In this document: positions 8,897-17,888 of the stretch, in pieces
Position numbering within the stretch: the stretch's first letter is position 1
How the letters are laid out: every line of letters starts with the position of its first letter
The notes under the pieces: generated by a model
What the model saw: only the letters and a program-made list of their open reading frames with translations
What the model was told of the DNA's origin: nothing
The model's database searches: none
From: Candidatus Haliotispira prima
GTDB lineage: Bacteria; Spirochaetota; Spirochaetia; SP-2023
NCBI GenBank assembly: GCA_029867005.1
Contig: CP123443.1
Coordinates: forward strand, 2,852,001 to 2,916,000
Direction of reading: 5' to 3'
DNA: 64,000 bases
Made by a program: the position numbers and the translations under genes

Positions 8897-9670
8897 ATGA
8901 CCGATGATACACCGAAAAGAAAGCGCAAATGCAGGGAGGGCCTCCCTCTCTGGATGGCAACCTATGGGGATATGGTCACCCTTCTCCTTTGTTTCTTTGT
9001 CCTTCTGGTCAACCCGCCAATTGAAGAGACCCAACGACTACAGTTGATCATGGCCAGCTTAAACAATATGGGCGTGCTCCAAGGTGGCAACACGTTAGAA
9101 TCCGGCCCCTTGGCCGAGCTGGGCAACAATGTAATGTCTTTGCCCTCTGTCACACCTTTACGTCGTCTGGATAAGGCACGACAAAAAGCCGTAAACACAT
9201 TTAAGACAGAAAACCGCCGCGAGCAGGTCATCATAACCCAAGACCAACGCGGCCTGATTATCTCTCTCACGGGAGACTTTTACTTCATCGGTAAAACGGC
9301 CAACCTGGATATTCAGGAGGCCAGACCCATCCTCCGGCGACTGGCCAGCCTGCTCAGTTCTCCGGAGCTGAGCAACCGCCGCTTTCGGATTGAAGGGCAC
9401 ACGAATAACACACCCACGGACCCTAATGGCCCTTACCCAAGTAACTGGGAACTTTCCATTGCTCGTTCAGTCCGAGTCCTTCACCACTTGGTAAACCTTG
9501 GTGTCAGCGAAGATAACTTTGAAGTGGCTGGATTTGCCGATAAAGCCCCCATTCCGGATCGGCTGCTGGGTTTTGACAAGAACGGAAAAATGCGCACAGC
9601 TCCAATTGAAGGCCGGGGAACTAAAGCAGAGCGTGTCGATATTATTATTTTGCGCACCGGTCATGAATAG
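8897..9670 (+). CDS. motB: Flagellar motor stator protein MotB
   Basis: MotB anchors the stator to peptidoglycan and carries the proton- or sodium-binding aspartate. Asp25 in the motif WMATYGDMVTLLLCFFVLL is that residue, inside the single membrane span. The C-terminal half is an OmpA-like peptidoglycan-binding domain with RIEGHTNNTP and NWELSIARS. The start ATG 8897 has AGAGGAAC upstream. In spirochaetes motB is usually followed by fliL; here the next gene is an unrelated lipoprotein, so the operon ends or has been broken here. Confidence 0.95.
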   Translation: MTDDTPKRKRKCREGLPLWMATYGDMVTLLLCFFVLLVNPPIEETQRLQLIMASLNNMGVLQGGNTLESGPLAELGNNVMSLPSVTPLRRLDKARQKAVNTFKTENRREQVIITQDQRGLIISLTGDFYFIGKTANLDIQEARPILRRLASLLSSPELSNRRFRIEGHTNNTPTDPNGPYPSNWELSIARSVRVLHHLVNLGVSEDNFEVAGFADKAPIPDRLLGFDKNGKMRTAPIEGRGTKAERVDIIILRTGHE

Positions 9671-9768
9671 GCCCTCTGAATTTTGCAAAATTTTCATAAT
9701 AGCCGTCACAAAATCAAAACATGGCGATGTTGCTTTTGTTCTCAAGCAGATTTCGTATAATGAGACCC

Positions 9769-10368
9769 ATGAACTTCAACATACAGCGCATAGTCAGGAT
9801 GGTCACATACGGACGGATTGGCCAAGCCGCAAAGAAACGAACCGGTGGCGGCATTCTGTTATTCGGTATCTCGGCCATACTTCTGTTCTCCTGTAGCAGT
9901 CTTCCGGACCTAAGTCAAAAAGCTCCCAGCATCTATTTTAAAGCCGCAGAAACAGCCCGCTTCCAACGCAAACGGCGGCAGGCGATAGAACTTTATAAGC
10001 TCATTCAGCTGCGTTTTGCCGACAATTTTACAATTGCATTAGAGGCAGAATTCAGCATTGGACAAATATATTTTTCCTGGAATGGGCACGACAAAGAAGC
10101 CAAAGAACACTACCAAAATGTGATTCAATTTTATGAACGGCCGGAAGTCGGTACCGACGTTTTCCCGTTAAGCTATCGAAACCTGGCGCAGAAAAATTTG
10201 CAGGCGATAAAGCAGCGTCAGGGTTTCCGTCTGCTGCCACCCAGGACAGACGGCGTAAAGACGGTCTATGGAAAGCCAAAAACCAAAAATAAGCCGAAGG
10301 TCGTGCCGAAAACAAAAGCAGACGAGCAAGGCGAATTAACGGAAACAAAAACCGAAAAAAATAATTGA
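9769..10368 (+). CDS. Putative TPR-like lipoprotein
   Basis: The protein has a basic N-terminal region, a hydrophobic stretch and a spirochaete-type lipobox ILLFSC, so it should be lipid-anchored. After it come helical segments resembling tetratricopeptide repeats (AAETARFQRKRRQAIELYKL; YQNVIQFYERPE), as in outer-membrane-assembly YfiO-like proteins, then a basic Lys-rich tail. The start is uncertain: in-frame ATGs occur at 9721, 9760, 9769 and 9799, none with a good ribosome binding site; 9769 or 9799 gives the most natural signal peptide. No specific function can be assigned. Confidence 0.65.
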   Translation: MNFNIQRIVRMVTYGRIGQAAKKRTGGGILLFGISAILLFSCSSLPDLSQKAPSIYFKAAETARFQRKRRQAIELYKLIQLRFADNFTIALEAEFSIGQIYFSWNGHDKEAKEHYQNVIQFYERPEVGTDVFPLSYRNLAQKNLQAIKQRQGFRLLPPRTDGVKTVYGKPKTKNKPKVVPKTKADEQGELTETKTEKNN

Positions 10369-10432
10369 AAAACGAGAATTCCGGAAATACTTAGTTCCTG
10401 CAAAATAAGATAAAAAAAGGAGATCTAAAATT

Positions 10433-10876
10433 TTGTTGAAGGCTATCCGCTGGTTATCTGCACAAAGTTGGTTACGCTACTCCTTAGTTGGCGGACTGAG
10501 CTCCTTGGTATTGTTTGCCGTTAGCAACGTCTTAGAAATGCTGGGTCTGCCGCCTCAGGCCTGTACCGCTTGGGGCTGGTTGGCAACCCTGCCCGTCAGT
10601 TATTTTGGCCAGCGTTATTTCACCTTTGACCCGAAAGTACGACTACACCCCCTACACCTATTGTTCTATGGTATTGCCATGCTGCTAATTCTGGCCGGCA
10701 ACCAACTGGCAACTTGGGCATTAAGCATGACCGATATACCTTTCCTCTTCGTCAGCTTGGGGGTGGTACTGACCGTTACACTCTTGGGATTCACTCTGTT
10801 CCGCAATTGGGTCTTTAAGCCTTATCGGCAGCCTGACAAAACGTTGGAAAAGACGGAAAAGACGGTTGGACAATAG
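10433..10876 (+). CDS. GtrA-like membrane protein
   Basis: A 147-residue protein with four predicted membrane segments and the GtrA pattern: GGLSSLVLFAVSN at the start and SYFGQRYFTF near residue 60, close to the FxxxRxxTF motif of the family. GtrA-family proteins are thought to help move polyprenyl-linked sugars across the membrane. Start is TTG 10433 (or 10436), with a clear AAGGAG at 10417-10422. It precedes an MFS-type transporter by 57 bases; the two could be co-transcribed. Substrate unknown. Confidence 0.75.
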   Translation: MLKAIRWLSAQSWLRYSLVGGLSSLVLFAVSNVLEMLGLPPQACTAWGWLATLPVSYFGQRYFTFDPKVRLHPLHLLFYGIAMLLILAGNQLATWALSMTDIPFLFVSLGVVLTVTLLGFTLFRNWVFKPYRQPDKTLEKTEKTVGQ

Positions 10877-10933
10877 TCGCCGACCAGAACCCTGAATCCC
10901 GGACCCGACAAAAAAGAAGGGAACGACTCCCGA

Positions 10934-12274
10934 TTGTTTTTTCAGAAATTCGTCGCATCCTACCGCAGGCTACATCCGACAGAACGTCGAACTGTATTTT
11001 ACGACACACTTCGTCAGGGTGTAGAAGGCGGTGGAGAATCACTGGCTTCAATCATATTCTTATATATTGCGATTGAAGTCTTCCAACTACCCGGCGAACA
11101 AAAAGCTTTGCTCGTAGCCAGCCGCGCTATTGGTTTCTGTTTGGCACCGTTTCTCCCTATGCTATTTTCCTACAGCCGTTTGCGGCGTAGTTCTTTAGCC
11201 GCCTGTTGTAACATCTTCAGTGGCATCTTCCTGCTTCTGGCCGGTATCAGTGTCTATCCCTTAAACTACACGATCTATTGCAGTCTCTTTATTATTTTCC
11301 TGTGTATCAAAGTCCCCCTGTTTAGCCAAATCTATCGCGAGAATTATCAAAGTTCCCGCCGAGGTAAATTGTTTAGTTTGGGCGGCACCTTGCGGAATGT
11401 CAGCAGTCTGTTATTAAACCTGCTGGCCGGGCTCGTCATCGACATGGGGCCGGAGAACTACCACCAAGTTTTTATCATCTATGCCGGCTTCATATTGTTA
11501 AGTGGTATCATCACTTTTTTCATACCATCGCAACGTTTTTGTGACAGTTACCTCAATGGGCGGCAAAACTACCTTACCGCACCTTCCGGGCCAAACTCAG
11601 GCCGAAAACGACTACAGTTTTGGCGACAAGTCGGGCAGAATTTTACCTTGGTGCTCCGTGACCGCTTATTTCTCTACATTTGTTTTGCTTGGTATCTGCT
11701 GGGTTTTGGCAACTTAGCCCTAATTCCAATGCGGGTGGAATTTCTGCGAAATCAGGGAGAAAACGGTCTCGTATTCGGAGCCCTCAGTTTAGTACTAATA
11801 CTGCAAGTGATTCCCGGTATTGTTCGCATCATCGGGACTTTGGGCGGGGGAAAATTATTTGACCATATTCCACTCCTGCACTTTCGCATTCTGACAAATA
11901 TATTGTTTATACTTGCCACAATATTATTCTTTCAATTCGATAATTGGGCTGTTTTGGTGGCCGGAGTGGCCGTGCTCGGCCTGGCCGAGACCGGAGGCCA
12001 GTTCATCTGGAACCTGTGGATAACCCACTTAGCCCCAAAAAAAGAATACGTAGAACGCTATATGGGAGTTCATGTATTTTTAAACGGCACGCGCGGCCTG
12101 CTGGGACCTTTTGTCAGCTATGCCCTACTGGACAGCAATTGGAGCCTGCATTTCGGAGGTATACAGATAGAAGGAATTCGGGGTCTGTCTTGGTTATCCA
12201 TTGCTCTGATGTCATTGAGCACCTTGTTATTTGCCTCGATGGCAGGCAACCCCCGAATAAATCGAAGAGCCTAA
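10934..12274 (+). CDS. MFS-type transporter
   Basis: A 446-residue polytopic membrane protein with about 12 hydrophobic segments in two halves separated by a polar loop (about residues 205-235, NGRQNYLTAPSGPNSGRKR). Overall hydropathy and the repeated two-half layout fit the major facilitator superfamily, but I do not see a clear motif A and cannot name a substrate. Start is TTG 10934 with AGAAGGGA upstream. It is followed by a 199-base gap before proS. Confidence 0.65.
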   Translation: MFFQKFVASYRRLHPTERRTVFYDTLRQGVEGGGESLASIIFLYIAIEVFQLPGEQKALLVASRAIGFCLAPFLPMLFSYSRLRRSSLAACCNIFSGIFLLLAGISVYPLNYTIYCSLFIIFLCIKVPLFSQIYRENYQSSRRGKLFSLGGTLRNVSSLLLNLLAGLVIDMGPENYHQVFIIYAGFILLSGIITFFIPSQRFCDSYLNGRQNYLTAPSGPNSGRKRLQFWRQVGQNFTLVLRDRLFLYICFAWYLLGFGNLALIPMRVEFLRNQGENGLVFGALSLVLILQVIPGIVRIIGTLGGGKLFDHIPLLHFRILTNILFILATILFFQFDNWAVLVAGVAVLGLAETGGQFIWNLWITHLAPKKEYVERYMGVHVFLNGTRGLLGPFVSYALLDSNWSLHFGGIQIEGIRGLSWLSIALMSLSTLLFASMAGNPRINRRA

Positions 12275-12473
12275 ATGTAGAGCATAGTCAGGAATTGGAA
12301 ACTTTTTATGATTTCCCGCAAGTTTTGAAACCTGTCGGTATCTTTTTGCTTTCTGTTTGTTGACCACTACCTGCTAACTGCGACCCGATATCTGATACCC
12401 GCTGCTTGTACGAGTTTCTCTGTAACAGGCCTAAGCACTTTGCTAAAAAAGAAAAACCGGCATAATACGGTCT

Positions 12474-14318
12474 ATGAAAATGTCCCGGTTAATTGGCCAG
12501 ACCCGCAAGGAAGCCCCTGCGGGCACCAGTGCCCGCAGTCATGAATTGTTGCTGCGCGGTGCCTATATTCACCAAGTTGCAGCAGGTATTTTCAGCTATC
12601 TGCCGCTGGGCCAGCGGTTGATGCAAAAGATTTCTGCGATCCTACGCCGGGAAATTGAAGCCATCGGTGGCCAGGAAGTCAATATGCCGGTAGCTCAACC
12701 GGCGGATCTGTGGCAGCAAAGTGGCCGCTGGTACAAAATTGGAGCGGAGATGAGTCGTTTTATCGACCGCAAAGGCCACGATATGGCACTTGCCATGACA
12801 CACGAGGAAACGACCGGAGACTTGGTACACCAGTTTATTCAGAGCTACCGCGACCTGCCCCGCCTAATTTACCATTTGCAAACCAAATGGCGTGATGATC
12901 CGCGTCCCCGCGCGGGCCTGATTCGGGTGCGGGAATTTGTAATGAAAGACAGCTATTCACTGGACAGCAGTTGGGAAGGCCTCGAGCAGCAGTATCGCAA
13001 TCACTACAGTGCCTACTTCCGTATTTTTGACCGCTGTGGCCTTCCCGTTATGGCCGTCCTTTCCGACACAGGTATGATGGGTGGCAGCATCGCTCACGAA
13101 TTTATGTACCCCGGCGAAGTGGGAGAGGACACAATCCTGTTCTGTCCTGACAAGGACTGCGGGTACAGTGCCAATCGCCAAGTGGCAAAATTTCAAAAGC
13201 CGGTGCCAGTCAAAGAACCCCTCTCCCCTTTGGAAGAAGTCGCCACGCCAAACTGCAAAAGCATTGCTGAGGTATCTCAATTTTTACGGGTGGAACCAAA
13301 CCACTGTGCCAAAATGGTCTTTTTTGTGGCCAGTCTTACCTATCCGGAAGGACAGACACGGAAACAGCAACAGACTCAGGAACAGAACGGTCAGAAACTG
13401 GTAGCTGCCGTACTGCCCGGCAATATGGAACTGAATGAAACAAAGCTGACGACTCTGCTCAATTCCCTGTTCGGTGTCAGGGAACTTCGCCCGGCAGAAG
13501 AGGCCGAAATTGCCGCCGCCGGAGCGGTGGCAGGCTATGCCTCCCCTGTAGGGCTTCAAACGGAAGATTGCATTGTGGTGGCAGACGAACTGATCATCGC
13601 CGGCAGCAACTGGATCGGAGGGGCCAACAAAGAAGGCTTTCATGTCCGAGGCCTGAACTATGGCCGAGATTTTGAAGCACAACAGGTCGGAGACATCTGT
13701 GCGGCTGCCGCCGAGCATCCCTGTCCCAATTGCGGCAAAAAGATGGAGAGCACAAAAGCTGTCGAAGTGGGAAATATTTTTCAGCTGGGCACGTTTTACA
13801 GCGAAGCAATGGACTGCTATTTCACGGATGAGAGCGGACAGGAAAAGCCGATAATCATGGGTTCTTATGGCATTGGGGTTGGCCGTCTGGCGGCCTGTAT
13901 TGCCGAGCAGCACAACGATGAAGATGGTTTGATCTGGCCGATCAGTGTGGCTCCTTATCAAGTGCACCTGCTGTCTTTGGCAGGGGCAAAAGAACCGGAA
14001 GCGGAAAAAGTGGCACAACAAATCTACCGCGACCTACAAGCAGCCGGAATCGAAGTCTTATTCGACGACCGAGAAGAGCGTCCCGGCTTCAAATTCAAGG
14101 ATGCAGACTTAATTGGTATCCCCATTCGCTTGATGATTGGCAAGCGTTCCCTGGAGAACGGCGGTGTAGAATACCGTCTGCGTGGCCGGAAACAGGGGAA
14201 AGAGACACCAAAGACTTTTTGGCCCGTGGCCGATGTGGTGAACAGAACCGGAATGGAGATTGCCCGCTTGGAGGAAGAGATACAGTCTGCCGTGCGAAAC
14301 GTGGAATACAGAGCCTGA
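12474..14318 (+). CDS. proS: Prolyl-tRNA synthetase
   Basis: ProS charges tRNA-Pro with proline. This is the bacterial-type enzyme: class II motif 1 region near the start (LLLRGAYIHQVAAGIFSYLP), motif 2 region RVREFVMKDSYS, an inserted editing domain of the YbaK type (about residues 235-390), motif 3 GSYGIGVGRL, and a C-terminal anticodon-binding domain starting near VAPYQVHLLSL. At 614 residues it is slightly longer than the usual 570-580, mainly because of a Gln-rich piece near residue 300. The ATG 12474 start fits the family (MKMSRLIGQT). Identification is firm. Confidence 0.95.
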   Translation: MKMSRLIGQTRKEAPAGTSARSHELLLRGAYIHQVAAGIFSYLPLGQRLMQKISAILRREIEAIGGQEVNMPVAQPADLWQQSGRWYKIGAEMSRFIDRKGHDMALAMTHEETTGDLVHQFIQSYRDLPRLIYHLQTKWRDDPRPRAGLIRVREFVMKDSYSLDSSWEGLEQQYRNHYSAYFRIFDRCGLPVMAVLSDTGMMGGSIAHEFMYPGEVGEDTILFCPDKDCGYSANRQVAKFQKPVPVKEPLSPLEEVATPNCKSIAEVSQFLRVEPNHCAKMVFFVASLTYPEGQTRKQQQTQEQNGQKLVAAVLPGNMELNETKLTTLLNSLFGVRELRPAEEAEIAAAGAVAGYASPVGLQTEDCIVVADELIIAGSNWIGGANKEGFHVRGLNYGRDFEAQQVGDICAAAAEHPCPNCGKKMESTKAVEVGNIFQLGTFYSEAMDCYFTDESGQEKPIIMGSYGIGVGRLAACIAEQHNDEDGLIWPISVAPYQVHLLSLAGAKEPEAEKVAQQIYRDLQAAGIEVLFDDREERPGFKFKDADLIGIPIRLMIGKRSLENGGVEYRLRGRKQGKETPKTFWPVADVVNRTGMEIARLEEEIQSAVRNVEYRA

Positions 14319-14479
14319 TATATTGCCTTATTATCTTTTCCCGAAATCTTCCCCTCATCTGCCTATCCCCCTCTCCCTTTCCCGGCCGGGTAAGGCTTCA
14401 CAGACACCGAAACATTCCCGAAGTTCCGGACAGAAAATGTCTAAACGTCAAAATCAAGGGCTTTTCTTTTGTTTTTGTA

Positions 14480-14508
14480 TTGACAGATATGGACAGGATA
14501 GCTACATT
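14480..14508 (+). promoter_or_regulatory. Putative sigma-70 promoter for rpmF-acpP
   Basis: TTGACA at 14480-14485 is a perfect -35 box; after 17 bases comes TACATT (14503-14508), a 4/6 match to the -10 box. The rpmF start codon is 34 bases downstream. Confidence 0.55.
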
Positions 14509-14541
14509 ACTGCCCATTCTATCGGTTGAGAGGCTATAAGT

Positions 14542-14721
14542 ATGGCAGTGCCAAAACATAAACCTTCTAAATCTCGTTCTCGGCGCAGGCGTGCCGTTAA
14601 TAATCGCGTTACTGTGGTGAATCGCATTGAATGCAAAAGCTGCGGTAACAGTAAGCTCTTACATCGGGTTTGCCCTGCTTGCGGTTACTATCGGGGTCGT
14701 CAAGTCCTTGATGTGGAGTAA
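14542..14721 (+). CDS. rpmF: 50S ribosomal protein L32
   Basis: A 59-residue protein starting MAVPKHKPSKSRSRRRR, the classic L32 beginning, with a zinc-ribbon pair CKSC (31-34) and CPAC (44-47). L32 is a structural protein of the large ribosomal subunit. Start is ATG 14542; no strong Shine-Dalgarno is visible (GAGAGGC at 14527-14533). It forms the common rpmF-acpP-rnc order, although the genes plsX and fabD often found there are absent. YceD/DUF177, usual upstream, is also missing. Confidence 0.96.
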   Translation: MAVPKHKPSKSRSRRRRAVNNRVTVVNRIECKSCGNSKLLHRVCPACGYYRGRQVLDVE

Positions 14722-14780
14722 GGCCGGTTTTATTCTCTGTTTGAAGTTACATCCTATACAAAGTAAACAAGGAGTTGTCC

Positions 14781-15026
14781 ATGACTAAGGAAGAACTGTA
14801 CGACAAGTTGAAAGCTCTGGTTGTAGAGAAGCTGGAAGTCGAAGAAAGCAAAGTAGAAGAAGGAGCCCGCTTCCGCGAAGATCTCGGCGCGGACAGCTTG
14901 GATACTTACGAACTGTTATTTGCCATTCAGTCCGAACTGGATATCCAGATTGAAGACGAAAAGGCAGCCGGTTTTGAAACTGTAGGAGATGCTTACAAGT
15001 ATATTTGTGAGGCTAAAGGATTCTAA
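14781..15026 (+). CDS. acpP: Acyl carrier protein
   Basis: AcpP carries growing fatty acyl chains on a phosphopantetheine arm. It is 81 residues long, acidic and helical. The attachment serine is Ser39 in LGADSLDTYELL, matching the GADSLD signature; the following Tyr replaces the more common Val. AAGGAG at 14769-14774 lies 6 bases before ATG 14781, which decides this start over an in-frame TTG at 14775. A terminator follows, so it probably ends the rpmF-acpP unit. Confidence 0.96.
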   Translation: MTKEELYDKLKALVVEKLEVEESKVEEGARFREDLGADSLDTYELLFAIQSELDIQIEDEKAAGFETVGDAYKYICEAKGF

Positions 15027-15112
15027 TATCTTTGCAAATTTTCTTTATTAAAGAGGATATACCGCGTGATAAATTGCGGGGTGCAGATGTTTTTTTCTGA
15101 TTCTTCTGTAAT

Positions 15113-15145
15113 AAAAGGCGTGGGGTTCCCGCGCCTTTTATTTTT
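15113..15145 (+). terminator. Rho-independent terminator after acpP
   Basis: AAAAGGCG (15113-15120) pairs with CGCCTTTT (15132-15139), with an inner GGG/CCC pairing, followed by ATTTTTG. It ends about 50 bases before rnc. Confidence 0.75.
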
Positions 15146-15198
15146 GTGCCGGAGTATGACACACCTTTGGATGCCGGAACTCCGGTGAAGTTTGGATT

Positions 15199-16020
15199 GT
15201 GGTGACGATGGCAACACGTGATGATATTTCAGAGCTGGAACGCATACTCGGCTTTCCGTTTGATCAGTCCCATCTGTATCTGCTGGCCTTAACACATTCT
15301 TCCTTTGCCAACGAACAAAAAGGAGAGGCCAAGCAGCAACACAATGAACGCTTGGAATTACTGGGTGATTCGGTTTTAGGCCTCTGTATTACGGAGTATC
15401 TCTTCCTCCGTTTCCCGCAGAGAAACGAAGGCGAATTATCTAAGTTGAAGTCTTATATCGTCAGCGCAGAATCCTTGGCTGAAGCCGGCCGCGAACACAG
15501 CTTGGGTCGCTTTATCCGGCTGGGCAAAGGAGAAAGTCAAGACGGTGGAGAAGACAAAGATTCCCTGTTGGCGAACGTACTTGAGGCCCTAATTGGGGCC
15601 GGCTATTTGGACCAAGGTTTGGCCAGAGCGCGTGAACTGGTGCTGTTTCTGCTCGCCGGACAACTGAAACGCTATCAGGATGGCGGTCACTCGCCCCAAG
15701 ATGTCAAGCTGCGGCTACAAGAACACGTACAAAAATATTACAAAAACCTGCCGGAGTATAAGACCACAGAGATTCTCTTAGAGTCTCTCTCGGAGCCTGT
15801 CTTGGGACCGGAGCAAGGGCGCGAGCAATTCGAATGCCGAACGGGCAAAAAAGAGAGAAATACACCGTTGTCTTCTGGCTTTGAAGCAAAGCTGTACATT
15901 AACAAAGAATACATTTCCAGTGGCAGGGGCAGGAACAAGAAGCAGGCGGAAAAACAAGCTGCGGAACAGGCGTTGGAATATATCCAAGCCAAAAAAAAGG
16001 AAGAGATGAATAATCTGTGA
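15199..16020 (+). CDS. rnc: Ribonuclease III
   Basis: RNase III cuts double-stranded RNA in rRNA and mRNA maturation. The catalytic signature NERLELLGDSVL (about residues 49-60) holds the metal-binding Glu and Asp, and the second catalytic acidic pair lies in DSLLANVLEALIGAGYLD. The C-terminal double-stranded RNA-binding domain ends GRGRNKKQAEKQAAEQAL. It is somewhat long (273 residues) because about 30 residues are inserted in the RNA-binding domain (LSEPVLGPEQGREQFECRTG). The start could be GTG 15199, GTG 15202 or ATG 15208. Confidence 0.93.
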   Translation: MVTMATRDDISELERILGFPFDQSHLYLLALTHSSFANEQKGEAKQQHNERLELLGDSVLGLCITEYLFLRFPQRNEGELSKLKSYIVSAESLAEAGREHSLGRFIRLGKGESQDGGEDKDSLLANVLEALIGAGYLDQGLARARELVLFLLAGQLKRYQDGGHSPQDVKLRLQEHVQKYYKNLPEYKTTEILLESLSEPVLGPEQGREQFECRTGKKERNTPLSSGFEAKLYINKEYISSGRGRNKKQAEKQAAEQALEYIQAKKKEEMNNL

Positions 16021-16149
16021 TTGCGTCGGAAGAGAGACAGAGCATTCACCGAAAAAAAGAGAATTTCTGCTGAAATTTGGGCAAAACTCCGGTCCAAAGA
16101 ATTTCTGTCTTTTGATTCGTCCGTTCTGATCAGATCAAAACAAACTGAC

Positions 16150-16185
16150 GCCACACCGGATTCGGCCTTTCTGTGTGGCTTTTTT
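16150..16185 (+). terminator. Rho-independent terminator after rnc
   Basis: GCCACAC (16150-16156) pairs with GTGTGGC (16173-16179), directly followed by six T. Located 130 bases after the rnc stop. Confidence 0.75.
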
Positions 16186-16509
16186 CACCATGTTCGCCAT
16201 AGGATTAACTTTCAAGATCTAATCTAAAAAATATTACCGTATGTATAATCACACCAAAATCACACAGGAACTTTCCGTCTCGTCATGACCTCCTCCGATG
16301 ATCCCGGCACATCAATCAATGCCCAAATACCGGCCCAGAGGTCTCAAATAATACAGACCATAAACCACGAGTAAAATTCGTGCCAAGCTCCCGCGGATTG
16401 TGGGCACTTTTTGTGGGCACTTTTCCAGTTTATCACTCAACGATATGTTATATTATTTTATGAGTGCGATCAGTGAATCGTCTAGACATGCGATAAGGTA
16501 GGTAGACAA
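16186..16509. other. Intergenic region with short tandem repeat
   Basis: I see no gene. GTGGGCACTTTT occurs twice in tandem (16400-16411 and 16413-16424), and CACTCA (16434-16439) mirrors TGAGTG (16461-16466) around an AT-rich stretch (TTATATTATTTTA) that could hold the promoter of the next gene. None of this is strong. Confidence 0.3.
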
Positions 16510-17706
16510 ATGCAGCAGCAAAGAATGTCCAGAGGAAAGAGCCGAAAGAGCCAAAAACCAGGCTGGATATCCGTACTGGCGGTGGCACTGCTTTTCTCAG
16601 CCAGTCCCCTGCTTTTCTCCCAAGACCAAATTCAGGCCGATCCTCAGGAAAGTGTCGCTCGGGATAACAACGATGCGAAGGACATTATCGAAAACCCGGA
16701 GCCCTCCGAAAGCTTAGAAACAAAAGAAGTGCAATCCTCTTCAGATACAGATTCGGATACAGGTCTAGTCGTTCGGCTGGCATTTGGCAAAGGAACCAAC
16801 ACGGGGGGCCAAAACAACTTAGTTTACGCCCTCCGTTATCAACAGTACCCAGGCTTGGTTGCAGCATTTCTCTATCTCATCCGACAGGAAGAACAACTAT
16901 ATCAGAAAGTCCGGTATGCCTCAAAAAGCCAAGGCGTCTATGGCAACGCATTTACCAGCTTGCCGAACGCCGAAGGCATCTACAGTCAGCCCAACACAGT
17001 CTCCGTTCCGCACCCCGAACCGGGGCTGGCTTTCTGGCGCAACGGCAGTGTGCTGCGCAGCGATATATTGGTACTCAGCAATACAAAAGTTGAAATGCGC
17101 GATCAAAATAACTCGGTATTTTTCGCCGACTTGTTAACGGAGCAAAGCCGGTTACCGAGCCGAGTATCTCCCAAGCAGGGCCTGAGATTTGTATCAGTGG
17201 AAGCAAACGACCCTGTTGCCGAGGATTATCTGGCAAGTATCAGCGGCGACCGGGAAGCCTACTTGAACAGTTTGGAACAGTACTGGCAAAACAAGATAAA
17301 GGACCAATGGCCGGATTTGGCAGCTCTGTTACAACAAGGTGAAGATTGGCAACGCAATGAGTTTGGCTATTACTTTCGCACAATACAGCAAGGCAAAGGT
17401 GCCCTGCCTAAAGTAGGAGAAGACTTAAACGTTGTCTTGGAGCGAAAAGCTTTTGGCGGACTCAGACCGCAAAACTCACCGGTAATCATCAGCTTTGGCA
17501 AAGATGCTTTACCGATGCCATTTTCTTATTTTGTCGGGAAAACAGCCAAGGGCTCGCGCGTAGAAATCCTATGCCCGCCTTCTGCAACGCGCAGCAATCT
17601 GAGCAATCTGCCGGCAGAATATGGAGGCACGCGGTACCAATGGTTGTTAGACTCCTTTGCCGGAGAGGACTGGGTTCACCTCGGTTTTGCCTTGGAAGTA
17701 CGGTAG
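16510..17706 (+). CDS. Secreted protein of unknown function
   Basis: I do not recognise this 398-residue protein. It begins with a strongly basic region (MQQQRMSRGKSRKSQKPG) and a hydrophobic segment (WISVLAVALLFSASPLLF), so a cleaved Sec signal is likely and it should be periplasmic or exported; there is no lipobox cysteine. Residues 35-80 are acidic and low complexity (Asp, Glu, Ser rich). The rest is a soluble domain of mixed composition without recognisable motif, ending with a W-rich strand (YQWLLDSFAGEDWVHLGFAL). It stands alone between rnc and recF. Confidence 0.65.
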   Translation: MQQQRMSRGKSRKSQKPGWISVLAVALLFSASPLLFSQDQIQADPQESVARDNNDAKDIIENPEPSESLETKEVQSSSDTDSDTGLVVRLAFGKGTNTGGQNNLVYALRYQQYPGLVAAFLYLIRQEEQLYQKVRYASKSQGVYGNAFTSLPNAEGIYSQPNTVSVPHPEPGLAFWRNGSVLRSDILVLSNTKVEMRDQNNSVFFADLLTEQSRLPSRVSPKQGLRFVSVEANDPVAEDYLASISGDREAYLNSLEQYWQNKIKDQWPDLAALLQQGEDWQRNEFGYYFRTIQQGKGALPKVGEDLNVVLERKAFGGLRPQNSPVIISFGKDALPMPFSYFVGKTAKGSRVEILCPPSATRSNLSNLPAEYGGTRYQWLLDSFAGEDWVHLGFALEVR

Positions 17707-17888
17707 AGTCCCCCTACTCTCCTCATCTTTTGCCTTCGACCACAAGCTCTGTCCCGGTTTATCCAGACAACAAGGATCTTCTGTTGTGCTCCGCTTTGAA
17801 AAGCCGTCTTTCCCCGGATGTACCCTGACAGACCGGGAATACGGTAAGGCTTGCTATTCCGAGTCTACCTCTTTACATTTCCCGCTAC

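Noticed and set aside
16400-16424. Tandem GTGGGCACTTTT pair as a phase-variable repeat
   Set aside because: Only two units, in a non-coding gap and not clearly inside a promoter.
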